NCBI GenBank assembly: GCA_029747585.1
Contig: JAPEVF010000414.1
Location: 1-39,875, forward strand
Origin: Pleurotus djamor
Lineage: Eukaryota; Basidiomycota; Agaricomycetes; Agaricales; Pleurotaceae
DNA length: 39,875 bases
Direction of reading: 5' to 3'
The notes under the pieces: model-generated
What the model saw: the letters and a program-made list of their open reading frames with translations, nothing else
The model's database searches: none
What the model was told of the DNA's origin: nothing
Part shown: piece after piece, positions 10,838-22,504 of the stretch
How positions within the stretch are numbered: position 1 is the stretch's first letter
Layout of the letters: every line of letters begins with the position of its first letter
Translations under genes and position numbers: made by a program

Positions 10838-10949
10838 GCTGCTTTTCAATCTCGCACTTAGGTACATGGCTTCGCTGAAAGTGTTCATTATCTTTGAAAC
10901 GGCGGAAAATCAAATACATGAAAAGGGACTGGAATATACAAGCTGAACG

Positions 10950-12972
10950 TTAGGCAGCGATAGGAACAGCGACGATGTGCGAGTTCATCGACCCAGGGAG
11001 CTTGATCACCTCGATAATCTTCCATCCAGCTGACGCAGCCAAGTCGACCATCGACGCCAGAGTCCGCTCTTCTCCATTCATCGCTATGAGGAGCTGCGAA
11101 AAGTCCAAATATCAGCGACTCGGAACTCGACCTTGCGGCTAGATTAATGACCAGAATGAGACTTACATGTACATCGGCAAGATAAGGTGAGGCACCAGCC
11201 CTACCGAAGTTGGGTAGTAGCGGTTGAGGAGCCTGGGGTAGCTCTGAACCAGGAATTTCCTGGGAAAGCTTCTTGATCTCTTCGTCGGGCAGACAGGCGT
11301 ATGGGATGATCTGCACGGGGGAAAAGGAAACACGGTTAGGATCAGAAATCCTCGTAAGAGTTTAGAGAGAATTCTACCCGTTCGATGATGACGAGCTTTG
11401 TTTCGGGCTTGGCGGCTGCACGAAGGTGGGAGAGAATTTCAACGGCCTTGCTCTTGCCCCAGTCATGAACAATCGCGCGGGCCCAGTACACATCGGCGTT
11501 CTTAACTGGCTGAGGTGCGAAGAAATCGTGGGCTGAAAGGTTTAACAGGTCATTCAGGGCAACGCTCGCGGGAGCGGTCGGACATACCTTGTAACTGGAT
11601 CGTGCCGTCAGTTAAAGCTTCGGGAAGGTTCTCTTGCCAAAACTACGGGAGATTTTTCAGTAAGCAGAGGCTTTATCCTTCATCGAGTGGACGTACCACT
11701 TTGGCTTGTTCGATCACGGCTGCGCGGTCCTGAACGACACACTTCAGGTGCCGATGTTCTTTAGCGATGCTGAGCGTATTGTGGCCTAATCCGCCGCCGA
11801 CGTCAACGATGGTAGCGCCAGCGGGGAGGTCACCCCATTTGAATCCTACGCGAAAATGAGTGAAAATGTACGAGAAGTGCTGATCAACGGAAGTACCTCC
11901 TAAGATAGCATTGGGAGGCTCCATCTTGCCCATAGTAGCCATGGCCATCGTGAATTTCTTCAGCTCTGCTTCGTTTTCAGGTTCCTCGAACCATTCCCAG
12001 ACGGGTTTAGGATAGTTCAATGCGAACTGCGAGGATACAATGACGTCATGATGTAAGCTTCGAAAAAGAGGAGGAAAGACGTACTGGAACTGCAGCGTCT
12101 TCGGGTAGTTCTGATGGTCCCAATTTAGGGTGGGTCAGTACTTCCTTGAGGTTAGCGGCACCCTTGGATGGAGTGTTGGTCCTTGTGTGATGTAGATGAG
12201 TAAGGTATAAATAAGGCGTTCGCAAGAATTCACCAACATGTGTTCAAATCCAGCAGCTAGGCCGGGGGAATTGGTATGCTTGTTGATCGGGCTGTTTAGA
12301 ATGACGATCAGTTTGGGTAAAGTACACATCAGAGGCGATTTAAACGTACTCGGCCTTGATCGCATCTACGGATTTACCGGTGTCCAAGAGCGAGGAGATA
12401 CGATTGTTACTGAAGACGTTAGGAGAGACCTCTCGGAATAGGTGGAAAGTACAGAGAAGTCGCAGGATGCGAGCTAGAAACGAGAATTTAAGTAACCATT
12501 TAGAAGAAGGTCATGGTGAGGGAAGTCACAAACCGAGTTTGTTCTGAGCGATCCCGTTGGCTTCGGAGATTTGTTTGACATGTAGACCTTCTGGGTGACC
12601 CCTTAAGATTTCGACGGTGTTGGTCTCAACGACCGCTCGAAAAGCACCAGTGACCTGGGACTGTTGGTAATGAAACAGTGAGATGAGGCATGCGAAGTAA
12701 GGTAGGGTACCTACGCCACTAGTGAGGTCGAACAAGGCCGAAGCTGGTGAGCCAATGGTGGCGCTCAACTGGGCACAAGCAGCGACGATCAATTGATTCG
12801 CGAGTAGCAAATCCGGAGACATGACTAGGGCCTCAGCAGGCGACGTTGGGTTGAACGGCGCGTCGAGAGAAGGGTAGGCAAGGCCAGCCTTCTCAAAGGT
12901 GCCATCAATCTGAGAGACAGACTTGGAGATGAGATCGGAGAGCTGGCGTAGCACGGAGACTTGAGAAGACAT
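10950..12972 (-). CDS. SAM-dependent O-methyltransferase, family 2 (plant-COMT-like)
   Basis: Eleven exons, 478 aa: complement(join(10950..11093,11167..11310,11378..11532,11588..11642,11697..11845,11897..12026,12085..12181,12238..12291,12350..12473,12534..12660,12715..12972)). The N-terminal half is the helical dimerisation and winged-helix region (VEILRGHPEGLHVKQISEA). The C-terminal Rossmann fold has SAM motif I VDVGGGLG (277-284), then CVVQDRAAVI, and the catalytic-type His in IVHDW (H354) followed by a SHLRAAAKPETKLVIIE strand. Such enzymes methylate phenolic or other hydroxyls of small molecules, usually in specialised metabolism. The substrate cannot be read here. The donor of the intron at 12237 (GTTGGT) is weak but is the one that keeps frame. 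Other junctions are clear. Confidence 0.9.
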
Positions 12973-13013
12973 TGTAACTTGAAGCTTGACTATTCGACGC
13001 GATGATCCGACTC

Positions 13014-13021
13014 ATCTTATA
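13014..13021 (-). promoter_or_regulatory. TATA box of the O-methyltransferase gene
   Basis: The minus strand reads TATAAGAT about 42 bp upstream of the ATG, in the same position as the TATA-like elements of other genes in this window. Confidence 0.5.
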
Positions 13022-13507
13022 CTCAAACTGAGTGCGACTAACGGCGAGAGCGCGTAAGCACGTTTGGTCAGACGGCGCAGGGTAAATATAGAATGGGACA
13101 GTTCCTCTTCCACAAAGGAGGGAAATGGGTGGACGGAGGGGTTGCCTTGGCAAGGGTCTGATTGAATTATTTTATCAGATATGATAAGAAAGCGGATCTA
13201 GACCATCGGCATCGGACGCGTCAGCTCAGTCCAGGCCTTCTGGCAGAGTAAAATCGACAAGTACAATGTTGCATTCAGGATGCAACGCTGGGGCGCAGTG
13301 ACCCCGCCCTGCACTCGGTGTTGCTTGTGGTGATTACGGGCGCTTTAGGGGGGTTTGTTTGATGGCTTTCACGCCTTGGTCCGAGCACGGATAGTCATAC
13401 GGCCTGTCATAGATCAAGTTTAAGGCCGAATATCTATATCAAGCATCAGCATCATCGGCAGAGGCGCGATGTATGAACGGTGATGGACAAACTATCTTCC
13501 CACTCTG
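13022..13507. other. divergent intergenic region
   Basis: Shared upstream region of the O-methyltransferase (minus) and the PLP-binding protein gene (plus). No further gene was seen. Confidence 0.45.
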
Positions 13508-14569
13508 ATGCTTGCATGGCTCTGGAGAGCAATTCGAGGGTGGAGGTTCGGTGAAAAGAGGGTTTGGCGCTCGCAGAAGCGCCGCATGCTCTCTACCTTT
13601 CCAAGCACTGCTCGTTCCTTTCGCCATCGCTGCTTCTCTCGAGGAATACGTATACAAATGTCACAAACGTTCACTGGACCATCACCGGATCGAGAGTCAG
13701 AGCTTCAACTCAACTTGAAAGACATCCGGGATCGCATATCGGTGATATCAACGAACCCGTCTTCTCCTCCAACCCTTGTGGCGGTTTCCAAGTACAAACC
13801 CGCCGAGGATATCGTTGGATGCTACAATGACGGACAGAGAGACTTCGGGGAGAATTATGTGCAGGAATTAGTCGAGAAGGCAAAGAAGGTGTGGACGATA
13901 CCTGCCAATACGTTGGTTGAGTTCGGCCCAACTGAAATATTCTGTAAAGCTCCCCTTAGACATACGGTGGCATTTCATCGGAGGTCTTCAGTCCAACAAG
14001 TCCAAGCAGCTCGCTAGTAAGCAACTCTTTGACGACCCTCAGCGAACCCAAAGCCAAAGCAATACTCGTTCTTCGCACTCGATGACTTAGGTCTTCCCAA
14101 CCTCTACTGTCTTCAAACTCTGTCGTCCATTAAAGCTGCGAATGCCTTGAATAACGCTCGACCAATCGAATTCGATCGACTGAACGTGATGATCCAGGTC
14201 AACACGTCGGGCGAGGACGCTAAGAGTGGTTTACCGCCACTCAGCTCTTTAAGCGCGCCTGAAGCTCTCAAAGACTCCGAGGTATACAAATTGGCCTCAC
14301 ATATCCTCACGGATTGTCCGCGGTTGTCTCTCATGGGCTTGATGACGATCGGTTCGTTAGCGGAATCGACGAAGGAAGACGAGGTCAATCAAGACTTTGA
14401 ACGGTTGAAAGACACCCGAGATGCCCTCAGATCCGTCTTGCCGCCTAGTAACACGCTCCTGCTCAGCATGGGCATGTCCAGTGACTTTGAGGTGGCCATT
14501 CGTTCCGGGAGTGATATTGTTAGAGTTGGCACGGGTATTTTTGGTGCACGGCCGAAGCTGAAGGAGTGA
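13508..14569 (+). CDS. YGGS-family PLP homeostasis protein (PLPBP/PROSC/YBL036C type)
   Basis: Exons 13508 (or 13658)..13888, 13950..14016, 14091..14569. With ATG 13658 the product is 258 aa, matching the usual size of this family (about 230-275 aa). With the in-frame upstream ATG at 13508 it is 308 aa, and the extra residues are rich in Arg and Ser, as in mitochondrial presequences. The PLP lysine is in AVSKYKP (K45 of the short form). Family motifs follow in order: [54 protein letters not shown] and VRVGTGIFG. The protein is a single-domain PLP-binding barrel that buffers pyridoxal phosphate and has no known catalysis. Which start is used, hence the location in the cell, is unresolved. Confidence 0.92.
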
Positions 14570-15386
14570 TAGTAGGTTTCTCGTTCCCATCCAGTATACG
14601 CTTCTGGCTGACTAAAAAATCGAAGGATGTGTAGAAACAAATTTTGATCTATGGCGCTATCGGCCTCTTTTATCCCTTGCATTGCGTTTGTGTAGAAGAC
14701 CATACATATACGTTGTCTCGCATAAATTCACATCTCGCCATGTACTCTTCAGTCTTCAGTGAAGCGCGATCCAGTATGTAGTTGCTCGTGCCTTTTGCTC
14801 ACTGTTGCTGCACGCATCCATCTTGGACGGTAGTTGTTTTGTCCCCCACCCACCCCATCTTACAGTGCATAGATCTCACGACTGCAAGTGTTGGTGTGGC
14901 TGCAGCGTGTCCTGTCCTATCAATATAGTTTCATGCAAATTCCTAGGACCCGAAATGTTGAGCGTTGTTGATTCTGGAAGTTGTGCGAAGTAGGGTGGTG
15001 CAACAGTATGGGTGGGTGTCATCCGACTCAACTGCAGCACCTCCAAGCTCCCGCTCCCGGGGAAGATCTTAGATGGCCGAGTACCTCTGTTACCCCTAAG
15101 AAAAGACGCTTGTCCGAATGGCGGTCTTCGCCAACTCTTCGAGCGGGTCTATGTGTCGTTTGTCTTCTTTCGTCATTCATGTTGTGTGATTCCTCGACTC
15201 GATCTGATCATCTACAGTCAAGGTAGTGGTAATGCCTTTGCTCCTCAACATTTCTGGTCCTTCTTGGATCTACATCAACTGCGGGGTTTTTGGTGACGAA
15301 AGGGGGTTGGTGTCTTTTGAACGCCATTGGCTCTCGTGCTGCGCAGTGGATCATGATGCTTCCCTGATACTGGAGTGAGAAGGATA
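14570..15386. other. intergenic region, no supported gene
   Basis: About 800 bp downstream of the PLP-binding protein gene. Short frames exist on both strands, but none has motifs, splice support or recognisable composition. Confidence 0.4.
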
Positions 15387-15785
15387 TCATCTCCAACGGA
15401 GGAAGCACCCCAGTATTGATCCCGCTGACGGGTACACTCCTCTACTTCGGAGCACGTCATCCATGTACGTATAAGATGGAATAACGGGTGTGATCTCAGT
15501 GCTACTAGGAGTCAACGGTGCCCAAGCATTTTTCATCCCGCCGGGACGCGAGGAGGCCGTGTAGAAGCATTGAAGGCGTGTGTTGCTAGGGTGAGAGTGG
15601 ATGTGGAGTGAAAGTGGAGACTTGAAACATACACAGCAGCGAGCGGAAAATACGCGGAAGCTTTCCAAGAACATGGATGAAAAAGCTGGCGCATTGGCGC
15701 AGGCCACCATCTTGACCTTGGCAAGATGGAATGACCCGCCGTTGGCAAAGCCCCCCTGCACGCCCCTATTCCTGCCCGCCATCAT
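15387..15785 (-). CDS. possible small protein, perhaps organelle-targeted
   Basis: An uninterrupted frame of 132 codons. The second half (APLTPSSTEITPVIPSYTYM then DDVLRSRGVYPSAG) looks like real protein. The part from MFLESFRVFSARC to YTASSRPGG is basic and hydroxylated, like a mitochondrial presequence. A GTGTATG donor and CCCTAG acceptor lie inside, but the 49-nt removal would move to a frame that stops early, so an intronless or differently spliced model is needed. I do not recognise a family. The true start may be an internal Met. Confidence 0.35.
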   Translation of the reverse strand: MMAGRNRGVQGGFANGGSFHLAKVKMVACANAPAFSSMFLESFRVFSARCCVCFKSPLSLHIHSHPSNTRLQCFYTASSRPGGMKNAWAPLTPSSTEITPVIPSYTYMDDVLRSRGVYPSAGSILGCFLRWR

Positions 15786-16197
15786 TCATGTGCAGTTTCC
15801 CACGAAACTCTAATTTGTCCCTACGCCCAAAAGGGTTTAGCGCCTTCCTGAATTGGAAGCAAGATCGAGTGTTGGGATCTCGCTTATCAATATGCTTGGG
15901 GTCGACCAAATAGCACCAAACTCTGTGGAAGGGGTCTGGGCGTTGTGAAGGATAACGACACGGCTTCCTTCTTCCACGACAACTAAATCAACGACGACGA
16001 CGACAACGACAAGAACCTATAAACGAACAACGACGACAACCACCGCAACGACACCGACGAAACACACGACCCAAAGAACAAGGACGTCTCCTCATCCCGT
16101 TTCGTTTTCAAGAGGTTGGACTAGATAAGCTGTTACTTGCTTGCTCTTCTTTCCATATTTCTTCTCTTGGTCATTATTTTTGACGATATCGAGGACG
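15786..16197 (+). other. putative promoter and 5' leader of the PPS1-like gene with an ACG/ACA tract
   Basis: Between about 15976 and 16060 the plus strand is a degenerate trinucleotide tract (ACGACGACG with ACA variants). It lies before the phosphatase start and probably in its leader. No gene was seen. Confidence 0.4.
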
Positions 16198-19100
16198 ATG
16201 CTGTCGACGTTGCAAGCATCGAGCGACCCATCGTCGCGGGATGCGCATGGCCTGGCCTACTCAGAGGAATTCTTGAATTCTCTGCGCACCGTACCTTCTT
16301 CTCATCATTCATCCGACTCCACGCCAACCTCATCCTCCTCTTCATCTTCCAATCAGCCAAATATCACGTTGGACGATGGTCAAGGTAGTTTCTCGGTTAT
16401 TTGACCATCAGTCTCCAATTCACCATGTTTCGTTCTCAAGATGAAGCACAATGTCCACCTCAAGCTCGAACGATTCGCTTACTCTCATCATCCCAGTTTT
16501 CTTCGCTTCATCTTCACCATATCGTTTCTCATCCTCCAGACGCAACTCTTTTCCCGTTCATGCATGGCTTGGAAGGAGACAATGAGGCTCAAAATTTGTT
16601 CTTTGCGGTTGAAGGTGAACGCCCTGTCCACTCCTCATTTTCGTCATTTTTGTTAGTTTTACGACTGCAACGATGGACGCCCGCTTGGGGATGCTCCATT
16701 GTTTCTTTGATATATTGATTATTTTGACGGGTCGTCGAGTTCCTTCTTGCTTGTGAATTCGCTATCTGAAGCATACTCAGCTTCGCAAGCAACCTTTTCA
16801 ACCAATCCTTCATCTCCAAGTCTGCTTTGATGAAATCGAGGCTGACTTGACCGTTTCAGATGCGTCATCCACTCCTGTCCCGAAATACCGCGGTCTAGTC
16901 TGGGTAGTCTGTGAGGATGATCTCACGCACGAACAGCGTAAAAAGTTGTTCAAACGGAGAACACCGAATGGAACTGATCCTGTCCCTGATCCTACCCGTG
17001 ACATGAAGAAGGCCAAAGAGAAAAAACCGAGAAGCAAGAAGAGCAAAGACCAGGTCGCGGAGAAGGTGGTTGTTAAATTGGAAGACGAAGACGGAGAGCT
17101 AGGAGACGTTATCATGAGCGATGATTTCGACCCGGAGGCTCTTGGATTTGATGAGGATTCGTGGGGTGAAGACGATGAAAGCGACGACTGGGAAGATGAC
17201 GATGAATCCTCCTTTGCCGATGATGAGTCTTTGTACTCCTCAGGTTACAGCGACGAAGACCGTGAAGTCGATGTGGCCATCTCATCAGGATCGCTGGAAA
17301 TGGGAGGCGATACCGGTTCGGTGGGGAGTAATGCCTCTTCCCCCTCAAGCGACAGCGAAGGAGCTGGTTCCATGCAAGTCGCCACTCCATCTGTTGGCTC
17401 TCCGCTCAGTGGCAGCAATATTGGGGTGCGCTGCGTCGAAGACGTGGAAATGGACGTCGATCTTGATGTCAACGGCGGAGCGGTCGGTGTAGTCAGCGTC
17501 GAGGGTAGTCATGTCAAGGAGAAGGCGAGACATGTCGACAAGGATGAGGGAAAGCACATGCATCCTGTAGCCCAAAGAGTGCGTGTTGTTGCCCCAGCTC
17601 CGCCATCTAGTCCGACAACCGTTGCCAATGGGGGTTCCCTTTCGGTGGAAATTCCGCCCGTTACCTCCTCGATACCAATTTCCAAGGCGAAATCCGAAGA
17701 AACTGGGCCCGCGAAAAGTACTCACACCCGCCAACATGTCGTTCAGTCACATCACCACTCCCATCCTCCCGCTCACAAACGAACACGTCCCCGGACACCT
17801 CCTTTGCTAACCTCGTCATTTCGGCCAGGGGAGCTACTGGCTCGCGTTCGTGAAGAAACCTCACGGCCTTCGTCTCCTTTGTCAGAACAAGTGAAAGATG
17901 GTGCGAGGGTGAGCCGAAGCAAGTGGAAGTGGGAGTTCGTGAAACCCAAGGTTCCAGATGGGATATCCTTAAGAAACTTTGGTATTCAAGTCGTGAGTAT
18001 CATCTTGTGTCTTATGTTTTCGTGTCCAGTCTTTTGTCCTTTCATTTCTCTTGTTCATGTGGGCGTTTCTCGATTCCCCATATTTCGCTTTTCCGGGGTA
18101 ATCGGTTGCCGATCGGTGCCTGGAACCGATCGTTGGTGGAATTAAACGCGTTTGGCGCTTCCGAGCCAGCGATCATATTTCGATCTCTTTCATTCCCGCT
18201 AACCACATGCATCTGTTTCTATCTATTAGCCCATTTACGCTACGATATCCGATATTGTGGTTTACTCCCCGAAGGGCGCTTCTCCCAATGCGATTAAGTT
18301 GGCGCAGAGATTCTCGGAGGCGATTGACCGCAAGCGGATTTGGAGGATTAGAAGAAAGTTAGGCTTCGAGGAAGGGGAAGTTGTTGAGGGTGGGCCACTT
18401 CAAGCTAGAGGATCTGCAGCTGGTGCGAAGACAGTTGAGCAGGTTTCAGAGGAGCTTGCGCAGTATAATGTCTTTGTGCTGGATTCGGAGGCGGAGGAAA
18501 TTCGGAAGGAACTTCCTCATCTCGTGGTAAAGATGTGCGAGCCCGGTGGTGTCCTCAGTGGGGAGAAAGGTACGCAAACCACCCTAGATTCGTCGTTTCC
18601 TCTCTCACATCATGCTCTCTCAATTTGGTGGGGACCCTAGGCAAAGAATTGCTTGCTGGCTCCTCCAATGTTCATGGCCGCTCCAAGGACATGGGCGCGC
18701 ACACCGTCGCTACAGATGGGCGCCTCGATGCCATGGAAGTGTTTGACTTCGAGGTTGGCAGCGTTCCGCACTCCCATGTCGACCAGTCATCGATACTCGC
18801 TGCCTCGGAAGACCTTGCTCCCAATACGGTTGATTTTGCATGTCGCGAGAAGGAAGAAATGAGGGATTTGACCAGGGCCTCTGAAATATTGAGCGTGTGG
18901 CCCCTTGATGCCTCTGCCGCCGTTTCTACCACCACCACGATGCATACGTCTGCGGTTTCCTCTCTTAGAGACATCGGTAGACTCTCCTCTGTGCCGCCCC
19001 CTCGGACAACCCAAGTGGATGCTGGAGGTCCGCTTCCATGGACTACCGAACTTGGCCAAGTCTTCTTGGGGAATGCAGATGATGTGCCGCTGCCAGATGA

Positions 19101-21692
19101 CCCTAGTGCCCCGATGATGCATTTCCACAATGGCCGACCGAGGACGGATGGTGATTGGGATAGTGTTATGGATGGCTTAGACGTCGAGGAGCCGAGACGA
19201 GGTGGTGGAATGGATGTGGATCATCCGGGCGAAGGGGATTGGGGTCGGGACATGCGTTCGCCTCGTGATAACGAATGGGTTGACGTGAACGCACCTGGTC
19301 CCGAACAACTTTCCGAAGACGATCCTTTCAACTACATCCCTTCCAATGATCCTGCTAAGGGTATGGGTTACGACATATGTTTCGAATGTCACGATCGCGC
19401 TCCCTATCCCAGCGTCGCGCATTTGACGGCTGCTGAGGAGCATCTTGGGAGGTTGGAAGCCATGTGGGTCAGGAGATGCGTCGTGAAGGCATTGAAAGAG
19501 CGCAATGGTCGAGGAGGACAAGTGAAAATCCCCCCTCGACCTCCACCCAACGCAAATGCCGTGATACATCTGCCATTCCCGTCGATGCACCTCCATACAC
19601 GGATGTCGTCATTGATGATTGTTCTGGATTTCTTAGCGAAATGGTTGAAGCCTCCCAGCGTGGAGGTTACATTCTCTACTGTTCCATCACCTCGGCATGG
19701 CGCCCAGGCGGCTGACGAAGAAGATGGCGAAGAGAAGGATAAGAGTCGGAATGGGGGAAGGAGGTGGTCTACTGTCTCTTCATTGTTTCCAGGCTTTCCT
19801 TCGACAAGTTCTTCCTTCTTTGGCGCTGATGTCAGTGGTCCCGGCGTTCATCCACCAACACCAAGAAATAGATCTTTCACGTCGCCACCAGGTTCGCGTA
19901 TGCCCGGAGCCGTCGACAACGCAAGTCACCCCTCAACCCCAATGATCTCAACGTCGTACCCCTCGAACTCCCCCATCTCCTCAGCCTTCGCCTCCGGCAC
20001 ACTACATCCGGCTTCCATCTCCTTCTCATCGCCGCCTACCTCGCCCGTTACCCGTCCCTTGAAGATCCTCATTTATTCCAACGATGGCTATACAGAGTCT
20101 TCTGTCGCCGCCCTTAGCTTGCTCATGAGAATGCGAGTGCTGAAATTGCCTGAAGCATACTTGGAGTTGCAGGTCGCGAAGCGAAGGAGCTTCTATGTAT
20201 ATGGCGATGACCTGGGTGGTTTGAGGAAAATCGAGGCGAAGATTGCAGAGGACCGGGAGGTTAAGCGCCGAAGAGAGGAAGAAGCAAGAGCGAAGGAACG
20301 CGAAAAGGAACGTGAACGGAGGCAGAGTCTCACCGCTGGCCTGGATAACGCCCCATCCACCGTACACGGACGTGTTGCCATTCCCGAAAGCGCGAGCAAT
20401 GGAGAAAGCAGGCGAATGATGAGTGCCGTCGCTGCCGCGGGACGCCGACCTGCAGCCAAATCTGTTTCCTTCGCTCAAGCTCCGATCATTCATCCACCAT
20501 CATCCACGGTTAGCACGCCACTCCCGCCCGTGCTGTCCTCGGTTTCTGCTACGGTACCCGTCTCGGCCAGTCTGTCTGATGATAGCCCCAATACGCGGAT
20601 CCCACCTTCTCCTTTGCACGGTCACCATACTCCGAGTTCAAATGCGATCACACCGATAATGATACATACCGACGCCGATTTTGCAAATACACCTGTCACG
20701 TCCATCGTAGCTGGACCTTCTTCTGCTCCCGTACCCAGTCCAAGCGTTGGTTTGCCTCCTCATCTCCACGGACACGCACATGGTGACGCCGCCAACGGGC
20801 GTCATCCTGATCGCCAACTTGTCAAGGGCAGACCTAGAGCGAACACAAGCCCTTGGCTTCCTAGTCTATTCGGCGATCATCAAAGTTGGTTCAACGACAA
20901 TCGATTTGATGGAAGTTTCCCCAGCAGGGTTTTGCCATTCTTGTATCTGGGGAACTTGTGAGTGGTGGTCTTCGCTTCCATTGGTGACTCAGTTAATCTT
21001 ATATATTCCAGGAATCACGCGTCGAACGCTTACATGCTGCATGCACTGGGTATCACGCATGTCGTATCCGTTGGGGAGTGTGCCCTGGTTCCTCCGCCGC
21101 ATCTGAATAATTACAACAGTAACGGAAGCTCCCCTTCGTGCCCACCCCATTCCAGCGCCGGCCACTTTGTCCCCGGCAAAGGGCCAGGCGGACAGGGCTC
21201 CCTCTGGATCGAGGAACGAGAGGGTAGAATCAAAGTATTGGACATCAAAGGCATCTGTGACGACGGTATTGATACCCTTGAGCCTCAATTGGAACCGATT
21301 TGCGAATGGATCGATCGCGCTCGGGCCGAAGGCGGCCAAGTTTTGGTGCACTGCCGGGTTGGTGTGTCAAGGAGTGCCACTGTCGTCGTGAGTCCACCAT
21401 TCACCTTGTGACTGGACCCATATTTACTCTCTTGTAGATCGCTTATGTGATGAAGCATCTTCGTCTCCCTCTCGTGGACGCGTATCTCATCGTACGATCA
21501 CGACGTCTGAGCGTGGTGATTCAACCGAACATGAGACTGCTTTACAATTTGTGTGGATGGGAAATCAAGCTGGCGAAGGAGAGAGCTGGCAATGATGAGG
21601 CTCGATTGAGAATGGAGTTGTCAAGAGCGGTTAGTTGGCCATGGCTCGCTAGGGAGGTCCACAAGTTGAACGAGAAGTACATCAACTGTTGA
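16198..21692 (+). CDS. large dual-specificity protein phosphatase, PPS1-like
   Basis: Model: join(16198..16384,16821..17992,18230..18569,18641..20957,21012..21387,21438..21692), 1548 aa. The catalytic core is at the C-terminus: FLPFLYLGN-type entry (VLPFLYLGNLNHA), a DxKG/DDG segment around 1420-1427 and the P-loop HCRVGVSRS (1452-1460, Cys 1453), matching CX5R cysteine phosphatases. Before it, a PPS1-type region includes YATISDIVVYSPKG and an inactive-phosphatase-like part (ILIYSNDGYTESSVAALSL). Long acidic, Ser/Pro-rich stretches fill the N-terminal half. Yeast PPS1 acts in S-phase control; the role here is inferred. The first exon is the weakest part: intron 1 would be 436 nt, and another start or extra exon could lie inside it. 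Intron 2 (237 nt) is supported by frame and motif on both sides. Confidence 0.88.
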
Positions 21693-22458
21693 AACCCACC
21701 TTGGTAATTGGTATGTCTCCGCATCGGCATCGGCATCGTCTCTGATGATGCCTTCATTTTTTCTTCCTGTTGTTTTCACAACAAAATGTACATATACCCC
21801 CTCACGGGCATTCCACTCTGTATTTCTTTCTTCCTGTTTCTCTGTACTATCCTCCACGCACTGTACCCTTGCGTTGTATTATTCGGCACACGGATTTGTT
21901 TGTACATTTACGATAATTTATTGATGATTCCTGTTGGATTCCTGTTGGACTTTCGACCTTTTCTGAACAACAACATCGGTAAACACCATTCTTCCTTCCG
22001 TCCCCCTACAATGACACAACAACAAACTCTCACACAAAGTTCGTTGATTGGCATCATATCGAATCACTCCATTGACAACCATGCTGAAATTGAGTTCTCA
22101 TAGGATGTCTTTTTAGGACAGCACAGAGATGACACCCATCCGGTCCAAGCTACCGATGCGACCAGTGTCCTTGAACACGAATGGACCTAGAGGACCTCCA
22201 TTTGTGAACTCGTCGATTCGCTGACGACTCACGACTACATAGATCGCCCCAATCACACGCGTTCATTCAATTCCATCGACGCTGTAAACCTGTATTCGCT
22301 TTGGAGCCGAGATGCGATCCTGCCGATGCGAACCAACCCGCTCAAGTTGCTGCTTGTATCATTTGATCATAACGGGCCCGCTTTCCATATTGCTATGCTC
22401 TTTGATGTTCATGCGCTATTCCCTTGAACCGATCCCGAGAAACAAGTCAGCAGTCACG
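21693..22458. other. intergenic region between phosphatase and P450
   Basis: T-rich 3' flank of the phosphatase, then the upstream region of the P450. No gene was seen. Confidence 0.45.
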
Positions 22459-22466
22459 TATAAAAA
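22459..22466 (+). promoter_or_regulatory. TATA box of the P450 gene
   Basis: TATAAAAA about 39-46 bp before the P450 ATG, preceded by CACG. It is one of the clearest TATA boxes in the window. Confidence 0.6.
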
Positions 22467-22504
22467 GCTCCTCCCTTCAAGTCTAGCATCAAAGCAGCTT
22501 TCCG

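Noticed and set aside
18672..19596. Long minus-strand frames opposite the PPS1-like gene
   Set aside because: They are shadows of a long GC-biased exon; the plus strand reads through with family features on both sides.
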